Shown: positions 15,983 through 22,226 of the stretch, one piece after another
Numbering within the stretch: the first letter of the stretch is position 1
Layout: every line of letters begins with the position of its first letter
Translations under genes and position numbers: made by a program
Notes under the pieces: generated by a model
The model's database searches: none
Seen by the model: only the letters and a program-made list of their open reading frames with translations
What the model was told of the DNA's origin: nothing
NCBI GenBank assembly: GCA_964636325.1
Contig: CAZWRV010000100.1
Coordinates: 1 to 22,226, forward strand
Origin: CAZWRV01 sp964636325
Lineage (GTDB): Bacteria; Verrucomicrobiota; Lentisphaeria; Victivallales; GWF2-50-93
DNA length: 22,226 nucleotides
Direction: 5' to 3'

Positions 15983-17728
15983 TCATTCTATCACGAGTCC
16001 GCCTCCGTCGTCCTTCTTGCCAGGCGCAGGAGGCGGCGCTGCTCCGGTCTTGCCGCCCCCTTCTGCACCGGCCTTTCCTGCGTCGGCCGCAGGCATTGCG
16101 GGAATGGGCAGTCCGCCCTTGGCCTCGGCGACCTTGAACGTGGGCAGATACCTGTAGTAGACTTCCAGCATGAGGCAGCAGAGCGAGGTCGCGTATACGC
16201 AGTTGTCCAGCTCGGAGAACATGTTTTCTCCATGCCCCTCCTTGACGGCCCCTCCGGCGGCGGCCGCGGCCTTAGCCACCTCCCTGGCCGGAGTCTCGAA
16301 ATGGCCGTCCGGCTTCTGGACACGGAGGAGCTCGGTGGTGAACATCTTGTTCCATTCCTTCCACTCCTTGCCGGTGCCTTCGAAGTTCTGGAAGAACACC
16401 TGCGTCTGATAATACCATCTGTAGCAGTCCCAGCCCCCCTGAGGCTCCTTCCACGAGAACTTGAACCACTGCGGCGCAAGAAGATAGTTTACGCCGTCCT
16501 TGGCGGCGGCCTCCCTGCCCGCGCCCATGAGCTGGAGCGCCAAGGTCGAGGCCGCCGTCACATTCGGCGTGCCTACGCCGCCGGGCTTGGCGCCTCCAAC
16601 CTCGTTGGAATAAACAAATCCCTTTTCTGCCTTCATCAGTGTGCTGAAGCACTGGATGGACTTCATCATTGCCTGCTCCAGGCCCTGGGCGGTGCTGCCC
16701 GCGGCGAATCCGGCCTTCATTGCCTGGCATGCCCAGCCCATCACCGACGAGTCGCACCTGCCGCTCTTGCCGTATGAATAGTCGAAGCCGCCGGCGGGAT
16801 TCTGCCCGTTTACGGTGATCTGGACGTTCTTGTTCATGACCGCTTCGAGCATCGGTATCTTTGTGAGCGCATAAGCCTCGCAGAGCGCGTATGTGTAGAT
16901 CATGTGCCCGTAGCCGGAGGCGCCTGCGCCGACAGGGTTGGCAGAGTCCCCGTATTCCACAAGCTTCTTGATGCCCTTGAGGACGCATGCGCCGAATTCC
17001 TGCGAAGACGGAGTTTCGCCGTGGGCCAGGAAGGCGAGCAGCGCAAAGCCGGTGAAGGCGGGCTTGTAGCTTGCGTTCTCACCCCACGAACCGTCATCGT
17101 TCTGGTGGTCGCGCAGCCATTTGAGCGCCTTCGTGACCGCGAGCTCGGTCCTGGTCGTGCCGCCGTATTGCGCGATCGCCTTACTGCGGCCGGAGCCGCT
17201 CCTCATCGCCATGATTCCAGGGAGAACCAGCGGCGAACTGGAGGGGCGGACCGAAAGCACGCTGGGCATCGCCACGTCGGTCGCGGGGCCCGCAACGCCG
17301 GTGGTCACGTCGGAGACGTCCACGGAGGCATCGCTCGAGGACGAGGACGCGACGGCCGCCGGACGGTCGGTGACGACGCTGTCCATCACTTGGTCGATCG
17401 GCGGCGGCTCGTCCGGTATCTCCGGCGGCGGTTCCGGAGGAAGCTCGGGCGCCTTCTCCATCTCCTTGATCTCAAGATCCTTCACCGTGACCTCGACCTC
17501 CTTGGTGGCCGGAGGCTCGACCACGATGGACACCAGAATCGTGATGAAGATTATGTGCCCGATTATCGAAATCACCGGCCCCGTAAGGTGCTCCTTGATG
17601 TCGCGGAACGTTATCTTCTGCGCCTCGAGGATGTCGTTTATGTCCGGCATCTCCGCCTGCGCGGCGTTCGGATCCATCTGCGAAGCATCCTGCCCTTCCG
17701 GCATCTGCTCATATTCCTGGTCTGCCAT
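15983..17728 (-). CDS. Membrane-anchored alpha/alpha-toroid protein, paralogue 3
   Basis: This 581-residue protein is closest to paralogue 1. It has the same cytoplasmic segment, membrane anchor (51-70), Pro/Glu linker (93-112), toroid (QNDDGSW, GRCDSSVMGWACQA, EVYYRYLP) and terminal KKDDGGGLVIE. The ATG at 17728 is chosen because AGGAG lies seven bases upstream and because the product then aligns with paralogue 1 from residue 1; upstream in-frame codons to 17785 fall in the leader. It is the first gene of the probable paralogue 3-paralogue 2 unit. About 313 bp covering residues 18-121 are almost identical in DNA to paralogue 1, while flanking regions carry many silent differences. Function is unknown. 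Confidence 0.8.
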   Translation of the reverse strand: MADQEYEQMPEGQDASQMDPNAAQAEMPDINDILEAQKITFRDIKEHLTGPVISIIGHIIFITILVSIVVEPPATKEVEVTVKDLEIKEMEKAPELPPEPPPEIPDEPPPIDQVMDSVVTDRPAAVASSSSSDASVDVSDVTTGVAGPATDVAMPSVLSVRPSSSPLVLPGIMAMRSGSGRSKAIAQYGGTTRTELAVTKALKWLRDHQNDDGSWGENASYKPAFTGFALLAFLAHGETPSSQEFGACVLKGIKKLVEYGDSANPVGAGASGYGHMIYTYALCEAYALTKIPMLEAVMNKNVQITVNGQNPAGGFDYSYGKSGRCDSSVMGWACQAMKAGFAAGSTAQGLEQAMMKSIQCFSTLMKAEKGFVYSNEVGGAKPGGVGTPNVTAASTLALQLMGAGREAAAKDGVNYLLAPQWFKFSWKEPQGGWDCYRWYYQTQVFFQNFEGTGKEWKEWNKMFTTELLRVQKPDGHFETPAREVAKAAAAAGGAVKEGHGENMFSELDNCVYATSLCCLMLEVYYRYLPTFKVAEAKGGLPIPAMPAADAGKAGAEGGGKTGAAPPPAPGKKDDGGGLVIE

Positions 17729-17787
17729 TGAAAAACTCCTTGAGTGTAAGGATTTAACAAAAGAATCATAATCTCTTTCCAGCAATA

Positions 17788-17815
17788 AGCATATATGGGA
17801 TTAGCACCATTTCAA
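17788..17815 (-). promoter_or_regulatory. Sigma70-like promoter of the paralogue 3-2 unit
   Basis: On the minus strand, -35 TTGAAA (17810-17815) and -10 TATGCT (17788-17793) are 16 bases apart, giving a leader of about 53 bases. Just upstream, CAAATTT-att-AAATTTG (17817-17833) is a perfect inverted repeat that could be an operator or UP-like element. Confidence 0.6.
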
Positions 17816-17971
17816 GCAAATTTATTAAATTTGTTTAATTTTTTCTGTTTTCCTATCATATTAGGTTCTTGCGGGGAATATTTCCCTCTAAAGCATTTTC
17901 CTGCCATTTTTAAGCTTTTCACAGTGAGCGGGGCAGGAAATCTGAATTTCAAATCCAGGATATGCCATGCC

Positions 17972-18238
17972 ATGCCAAGCAAAAGACCAATGTTCTATAA
18001 CCGCGGGCTGACTCTCGGCTTCAGCCTCGTCATAATGATGCTGCTTCCTGTTCTTGCATGCAAATATGCCGGAGGCAGGCTCGGACATGCGGATATTGGG
18101 ACTCTCACAGGTTTTTTCCTGGGTCTTCTCTGGTGCGGATACGAGCTGTGGAGGACAGTCCGCGAAATCGAAAAGTCCGACGGAGACTGCGGGTGCAAAA
18201 GCAAGCAGGGAGCCGAGGAAGATGATGAAGACGCTTAA
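17972..18238 (+). CDS. AtpI/AtpZ-like small membrane protein
   Basis: This 88-residue protein has two predicted membrane segments (about 13-29, LTLGFSLVIMMLLPVLA; and 42-56, IGTLTGFFLGLLWCG) and an acidic tail. The size, two-helix topology with an ELWRTVREI segment, and position just before atpB fit the AtpI/AtpZ-like accessory proteins of F-type ATP synthases, which help rotor assembly or ion handling. Sequence similarity is weak, so the call leans on context. The ATG at 17972 has AGGA 11 bases upstream; a second in-frame ATG at 17990 is possible. It overlaps the next gene by 14 bp. Confidence 0.6.
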   Translation: MPSKRPMFYNRGLTLGFSLVIMMLLPVLACKYAGGRLGHADIGTLTGFFLGLLWCGYELWRTVREIEKSDGDCGCKSKQGAEEDDEDA

Positions 18239-18644
18239 ATGGCCGCTGCTCGCCGGGATTCCGCTGCTTTTCATCGTGCTGTCGTGGGTGATCGCGTGCA
18301 AGGCATGCGGTCTCTTTCCCTTGCGCGAGTTTATCGCAGGCTGGATGCTCGCGGCCTTGAACGGAACGGCCGCCATCTGTCAGAACTACATCGTACTGAG
18401 GCTGCGGGTTCCGAGGCCGCTCCTGGGGCTGTTCCTGCACGGGTTCAGGTTCCTGCTTGTCCTCTGCCTCGCCGTCGTCCTTTTCCGACGGATGGACGGT
18501 CACGGCATTTTCATCACGTTTTTCTTCTCGGGCTTTTTTGCATTCAAGCTCTCCGAAATTATATTTCTCGCCTTTGATGGCGAGTCTACAATGCCGCGGC
18601 CCGCGGCAGGCGCGCCGGAGACGAGCCGGGGGAAATCCGAATGA
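18225..18644 (+). CDS. Four-helix membrane protein of the atp cluster (AtpI-like)
   Basis: This 139-residue hydrophobic protein has about four membrane segments (near 8-25, 33-55, 66-87 and 93-116) and a short Pro/Ser tail. It is placed between an AtpI/AtpZ-like gene and atpB, overlapping the first by 14 bp and the second by an ATGA junction, so translation is probably coupled. Context suggests the second ATP-synthase accessory subunit often found before atpB (AtpI subunit I type). No diagnostic motif is visible. The ATG at 18225 is chosen over 18222 because GAGGA (18215-18219) is then five bases away. Confidence 0.6.
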   Translation: MKTLKWPLLAGIPLLFIVLSWVIACKACGLFPLREFIAGWMLAALNGTAAICQNYIVLRLRVPRPLLGLFLHGFRFLLVLCLAVVLFRRMDGHGIFITFFFSGFFAFKLSEIIFLAFDGESTMPRPAAGAPETSRGKSE

Positions 18645-19417
18645 GCTCAGCAGACAGGATGTCGCAGGTCCAGACCTTCATCAACCACCATATGGTGGAC
18701 AGCCATGAGTGGCAGCTCCCGTTCCTGCCCCCGCTCCATCTCCCGCAGTGGCTGTCCGCTCACAGCCTCACCCTCCTGCTTTCGTGCGCCGTCATGGCGG
18801 CGCTATTCATATTCGCATACCGCAGGGACAGGAAGGTTCCGGGAAGGATAAACGGCCTCCTCGAAGTCATAATCGTCTATATAAGGGACGATATCTCGAT
18901 CGCAAACCTCGGGGAGAAGGACGGGCGCAGGATGGCGCCGCTGTTCTGCCATTTCTTCTTCTTCATCCTGATCATGAACCTCTTCGGGCTGATCCCGTGT
19001 TTCGCGGCCGCTACCAGCAACATAAACGTCACGTGCGCGCTGGCGTCGGTGACCCTCCTCTTCATGACGGCCGGCGCCATATTCCTTAAAGGCCCGAAGG
19101 CTTTTCTCTGCGCGTTCATGCCTTCAGGGGTTCCGTGGCCGATGCTGATAATCCTGACTCCCCTTGAGTTCGTGAGCATGCTCGTGAGGACATGCGCTCT
19201 TATGATAAGGCTCTTCGCGAACATCCTCGCGGGGCATATCGTAATATTCTCGATGATAGGGATGATCGTCTCGTTCGGCTACCTGCTGTTCCCCCCGATG
19301 ATCATCATGGCGGTGGCGGTCTATCTGCTCGAACTCTTCACCGCCTTCCTCCAGGCTTACATATTCACGCTGCTCTCGGCGGTCTTCATGGGGCTCATCT
19401 ACCATCCGGCGCATTGA
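18641..19417 (+). CDS. atpB: F-type ATP synthase subunit a
   Basis: This is the membrane stator subunit that forms the ion half-channels against the c-ring. The 258-residue protein shows the family core: PLEFVSMLVRTCALMIRLFANILAGH with the essential arginine (Arg190, equivalent to Arg210 of E. coli), and LLELFTAFLQAYIFTLLSAVFMGLIY with Glu231 and Gln238. The N-terminal HHMVDSHEW...HLPQWL matches bacterial AtpB. GGGGGA precedes the ATG. It is translationally coupled to the gene before it. Unusually, no atpE or other ATP synthase gene follows: the next 416 bp are non-coding and then dapL begins. Confidence 0.93.
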   Translation: MSSADRMSQVQTFINHHMVDSHEWQLPFLPPLHLPQWLSAHSLTLLLSCAVMAALFIFAYRRDRKVPGRINGLLEVIIVYIRDDISIANLGEKDGRRMAPLFCHFFFFILIMNLFGLIPCFAAATSNINVTCALASVTLLFMTAGAIFLKGPKAFLCAFMPSGVPWPMLIILTPLEFVSMLVRTCALMIRLFANILAGHIVIFSMIGMIVSFGYLLFPPMIIMAVAVYLLELFTAFLQAYIFTLLSAVFMGLIYHPAH

Positions 19418-19758
19418 ACCCGCACGACCTGTATTCAATTGCGTCTGACCGCAGGCCGACAGCGGCGTTGGGCTGGGCCATCTTGGTGAAAGGATTCTGA
19501 TACCAATCGCGCTTGCCGCCATGACGAATGAAAACACACCCCATACTCCGTATCTTTTTGATAAGATCGGCCCTTTTTTATGCTATCTGAAGTTCTCCGA
19601 TGTGGCGGACGCATGGGATAGAACCGCCTGTAATATATATGTCTTTCAATTTTCTTGAAGTTCTTCCAACGTCTCGCCTTGAGTCATATAGTCCGGAAAT
19701 TTTTCCCAGTAGCCAATTTGTGCCCGATCTTTTGGTCATGTTCGGCCGTGCTGTCCTT
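19418..19758. other. Gene-free stretch after atpB
   Basis: No subunit c-like frame (glycine-rich helical hairpin) is found in any frame after atpB. Short frames near 19500-19790 lack ribosome binding sites and protein-like composition. No strong hairpin terminator is evident. Confidence 0.55.
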
Positions 19759-19786
19759 TTGATTTCCGGAAGGGTCTGGGTATATT
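19759..19786 (+). promoter_or_regulatory. Sigma70-like promoter of dapL
   Basis: -35 TTGATT (19759-19764) and -10 TATATT (19781-19786) are 16 bases apart, about 47 bases before the dapL ATG. The spacing and sequence are close to consensus, and this is the only good candidate in the gap. Confidence 0.55.
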
Positions 19787-19833
19787 AGGAGGATTTTTCA
19801 CACCCCAGTAAGATAAAAGACGGGAGCATTTTT

Positions 19834-21072
19834 ATGTCCGAATCATTCATCCAGACCAACTTCGCCGAGAGGCTCGGAGGGGCGTCCTTCGGCAAGGACA
19901 CGAAGATCTACAAGTTCGAGAAGATCAAGAGGGCGAAGCGTGCCGCGATGGCCGCGAACCCCGGGGTTGAAATCATCGACATGGGTGTCGGCGAACCGGA
20001 CGACATGGCGTTCCCGGAGGTCGTGAAGAGGCTTTCCGAGGAGGCCGCCAAGTGGGAGAACCGCACCTACACGGACAACGGCATAGCAGAGTTCTGCCAG
20101 GCCGCCGCAAGATACATGAAGTCGCTCTACGGCGTCGAACTGGATCCGGCGAAGGAGATCTGCCATGCCATCGGCTCGAAGTCGGCACTGTCCCTGATTC
20201 CGGCGTGCTTCATCAACCCCGGCGAAATTTCGGTGATGACGGTTCCCGGCTATCCGGTCATGGGCACCTGGACGCAGTACCTCGGCGGCAAGGTTGTAAA
20301 CCTCCCGCTCAACGAGGAGAACAAGTTCTTCCCCGACCTCGAGAAGCTTTCCAAGGACGAACGGAAGAAGGCCAAGCTGCTCTACCTGAACTATCCGAAC
20401 AACCCGACAGGGGCATCCGCCACTCCGGAAATGTTCGCCAAGGCCGTGAAGTTCGCGGAGGAGAACGAGATACTGATTGTCTCCGACGCCGCTTACGCGC
20501 CGCTGAACTTCAAGGGCAGGCCCCTCAGCATCTTCTCGGTTCCCGGCGCGAAGGACGTCGCAGTCGAACTGCACAGCATGTCCAAGGGATTCAACATGAC
20601 CGGATGGCGTTTGAGCTGGGTATGCGGCAACGAGCTCGCCGTCAAGGCCTTCGCCCACGTCAAGGACAACGCCGACAGCGGCCAGTTCGCCGCCATCCAG
20701 AAGGCCGCGATCGCGGCCCTCGACAGCCAGGCCCGCATAACTCCTTTGATTTCAGGGAAATATGAGAGACGCCTGAAAAGCATGGTCGGAACCCTCAAGA
20801 AGATCGGATTCTCCGCGAAGACTCCCGAAGGCTCGTTCTACCTCTATGTGAAGTGCCCGAAGGCCACGGCGTCCGGCGTCAAATTCGAGACCGCCGAGGA
20901 CTTCAGCCAGTGGCTCATCAAGGAGAAGCTCATAAGCTCCGTCCCCTGGGACGACGTCGGCCGCTACGTCAGGTTCAGCGCCACGTTCGTCGCACGCGGC
21001 GGCGAAGCCGAGGAGAAGCGCGTCCTCGACGAATTCGCGCGCCGCCTGGGCGACGTGAAATTCGTTTTTTAA
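19834..21072 (+). CDS. dapL: LL-diaminopimelate aminotransferase
   Basis: This PLP enzyme converts tetrahydrodipicolinate directly to LL-diaminopimelate using glutamate, a shortcut in lysine and peptidoglycan synthesis known from plants, Chlamydia and other PVC bacteria. The 412-residue length matches the family. Fold type I features are IDMGVGEPDD (substrate loop), YTDNGIAEF, NYPNNPTG (186-193), SDAAYAPL and the PLP lysine in SMSKGFNMTGWR (Lys251), with Arg259 nearby. GGGAG lies about eight bases before the ATG, and a sigma70-like promoter precedes it. It appears to be an independent unit; no other dap genes are visible here. A related class I aminotransferase is possible but less likely. 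Confidence 0.9.
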   Translation: MSESFIQTNFAERLGGASFGKDTKIYKFEKIKRAKRAAMAANPGVEIIDMGVGEPDDMAFPEVVKRLSEEAAKWENRTYTDNGIAEFCQAAARYMKSLYGVELDPAKEICHAIGSKSALSLIPACFINPGEISVMTVPGYPVMGTWTQYLGGKVVNLPLNEENKFFPDLEKLSKDERKKAKLLYLNYPNNPTGASATPEMFAKAVKFAEENEILIVSDAAYAPLNFKGRPLSIFSVPGAKDVAVELHSMSKGFNMTGWRLSWVCGNELAVKAFAHVKDNADSGQFAAIQKAAIAALDSQARITPLISGKYERRLKSMVGTLKKIGFSAKTPEGSFYLYVKCPKATASGVKFETAEDFSQWLIKEKLISSVPWDDVGRYVRFSATFVARGGEAEEKRVLDEFARRLGDVKFVF

Positions 21073-21095
21073 AACGGATGCCGGCACCGGGCTTA

Positions 21096-21200
21096 CAGAT
21101 TCCGGATAATCGACGGTAGGTTCCGAGAGATGTCCATAGGTTTCAATAGGTTTCGCCTTTAGTCGCTGGTCTCTAGTCGGTAGTCGCGAGTTCCCCGATC
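21096..21200. repeat. Dispersed short repeats between dapL and etfB
   Basis: CAGATTCCGGATAATCG (21096-21112) repeats 12201-12217. It is followed by ATAGGTTTC twice (near 21135-21155) and three TAGTCG units (near 21162-21186). There is no gene in 21073-21219. Confidence 0.5.
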
Positions 21201-21219
21201 CCCGGAAGCAAAAGGCCCG

Positions 21220-22020
21220 ATGAAAATCATCGTTCTGATAAAGCAGGTCCCCGAAACCAGCGACGTCCGCATGGACAAGGAGACCGGCACGATGATCCGC
21301 GAGGGGGTCGAGAGCATTATCAATCCGCTCGACCTATACGCTATCGAGGCCGGCATACAGCTCAAGGAAAAGCACGGCGGAACTCTGACCGCTCTCACGA
21401 TGGGGCCGCCCAAGAGCGAAAAGGCGCTCCGCGAGGCCGTCGCCATGGGCTGCGACGACGCCGTACTGCTCACTGGCAAGGAGTTCGCAGGCTCCGACAC
21501 ATGGACGACCTCGTATGTCCTTTCTGAGGCGATCAGGCAGAGGATTCCCGGCTTCGACCTGATACTCTGCGGCGAACGCGCCACCGACGGCGACACCGGG
21601 CAGGTCGGCCCGGGAGTCGCATCCTTTCTCGACCTCCCGATCGCCACATACGTCAGTAGAATCTACGACATTGCCGGCGGCCGGGCAAAAGTCAACCGGC
21701 TCGTCGAAGGCGGCTACGAGATTCTTACAGTTCCCTTCCCCGCCCTCATTACTGTCGTGAAGGAGATAAGCTTCCCGCGGCTGCCGACACTCCGCGGCAA
21801 GCGGAGAGCCAGGACGCTGCAGATCCCCGCATACGCCTCGTCAGGGATTATGCTTGAGAAAAACAGGCTCGGCCTGAAAGGCTCGCCGACGCGCGTCGTC
21901 AAGATCTTCACCCCCAAGGTCGTCCGCGAATGCCGCAAGCTCTTTGTCAAGGAGCCTCAAGACCTGGAGAAGGCTGCTGATGCGATGATAGAATACATGG
22001 CCGACAAACAACTCATTTGA
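21220..22020 (+). CDS. etfB: Electron transfer flavoprotein subunit beta
   Basis: This is the small subunit of the FAD/AMP- or bifurcating FAD/FAD-type electron transfer flavoprotein, which passes electrons between acyl-CoA or related dehydrogenases and other carriers. The 266-residue length is normal. Family features are MKIIVLIKQVPET, INPLDLYAIEAG, MGPPKSEKALREAVAMGCDDAVLL and ATDGDTGQVGPGVASFLDLP in the nucleotide-binding region, plus a C-terminal helix. The DGDTGQVGP form occurs in both conventional and bifurcating ETFs, so it does not separate them. AAGG lies just upstream of the ATG. etfA normally follows directly; here a dispersed repeat begins 100 bp later, and etfA is not seen before the window ends. 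Confidence 0.93.
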   Translation: MKIIVLIKQVPETSDVRMDKETGTMIREGVESIINPLDLYAIEAGIQLKEKHGGTLTALTMGPPKSEKALREAVAMGCDDAVLLTGKEFAGSDTWTTSYVLSEAIRQRIPGFDLILCGERATDGDTGQVGPGVASFLDLPIATYVSRIYDIAGGRAKVNRLVEGGYEILTVPFPALITVVKEISFPRLPTLRGKRRARTLQIPAYASSGIMLEKNRLGLKGSPTRVVKIFTPKVVRECRKLFVKEPQDLEKAADAMIEYMADKQLI

Positions 22021-22120
22021 CATTTGACGGGAGTCTTTAACTATGAAGTGCAGCTATGAATCATGTTTTGACAGGCAGCCGGGAATCATGACGTTCAGCT
22101 TCAGCTCCCAAGCCATCGCC

Positions 22121-22226
22121 GAGAGGGCCGCCGATACCGGGGTATCGAAGGCTCTCGAAGGGTGCGGGGCTAAACCGAAAGACCGCAACCGCCTTGCGGC
22201 GAGCATCTTTGGGCCGTATTTTTCCG
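22121..22226. repeat. Second copy (inverted) of the 106-bp structured repeat, cut by window end
   Basis: From GAGAGGGCCGCCGATACC to GGGCCGTATTTTT this is the reverse complement of 6919-7024 with few differences. CGATACC-gg-GGTATCG lies at 22132-22147 and CCGC-ctt-GCGG at 22189-22199. The inverted AT-rich ends that bound the first copy are absent on the left side, so only the core is shared. Confidence 0.85.

Noticed and set aside
12328..17728. Toroid proteins as functional squalene-hopene cyclases
   Set aside because: The DxDD acid motif is not seen, QW motifs are few, and the membrane anchor with Pro-rich linker does not fit that enzyme family.
12166..17771. Long plus-strand frames opposite the three toroid genes
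   Set aside because: They are antisense shadows caused by high GC and codon bias; they recur in all three paralogues because the sense genes are homologous, and they lack ribosome binding sites.
19600..19788. 62-residue frame before dapL considered as a subunit c gene
   Set aside because: It has no glycine-rich helical hairpin, no conserved carboxylate, and overlaps the dapL promoter.
22043..22226. Open frame starting MKCSYESCFDRQPG and running off the end
   Set aside because: Most of it is the 106-bp repeat. The other copy has indels that break the frame, so coding is unlikely, although a GGGAG lies upstream of the ATG.

Overview
The window looks like a high-GC chromosomal segment from the PVC superphylum, most probably a Lentisphaeria (Victivallales-like) bacterium. 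I base this on gene content: an LL-diaminopimelate aminotransferase, a ceramidase-like hydrolase, a DUF6259-type glycoside hydrolase, a secreted zinc phospholipase C-like protein with Calx-beta and InlB-type repeats, and membrane-anchored squalene-cyclase-like toroid proteins. It is also suggested by AT-richer gaps crowded with hairpin-forming repeats. The taxonomic call is inference; there is no rRNA or tRNA gene here.

Layout. Positions 1-300 are a repeat cluster. Positions 311-6792 hold three hydrolase-type genes: ceramidase-like (+), secreted PLC-like (-) and DUF6259 glycosidase-like (-). Positions 6793-7818 are a 1-kb gap with three structured repeats. Positions 7819-10689 are a compact housekeeping run, tyrS-comF-accD (+). 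trxB (10853-11776, -) converges on it and has a 246-bp terminal-inverted-repeat element directly upstream. Positions 12328-17728 (-) hold three tandem paralogues of an unusual architecture. Positions 17972-19417 (+) hold two small membrane proteins and atpB, with no atpE after them. dapL (19834-21072) and etfB (21220-22020) follow on +. The window ends inside a second copy, inverted, of the repeat seen at 6919-7024.

The most interesting locus is the paralogue triplet. Each protein has a cytoplasmic N-terminus of about 50 residues, one TonB-like membrane anchor, a Pro/Glu-rich linker, a large alpha/alpha-toroid domain with a QW-type motif, an Ala/Pro linker and the same C-terminal tail, GGGLVIE. 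The first and third genes share a nearly identical 313-bp tract over the anchor and linker while their toroid halves have diverged, which points to recent gene conversion. Genes 1 and 3 also have matching sigma70-like promoters. I infer a multi-component envelope assembly or energy-coupled periplasmic machine of unknown function; nothing in the sequence gives a substrate.

The gaps contain at least six distinct hairpin or inverted-repeat families. Two of these (the TAAATRTTCAGTGAA hairpin and the 106-bp element) occur twice, with changes that preserve pairing, so they are probably genome-wide families.
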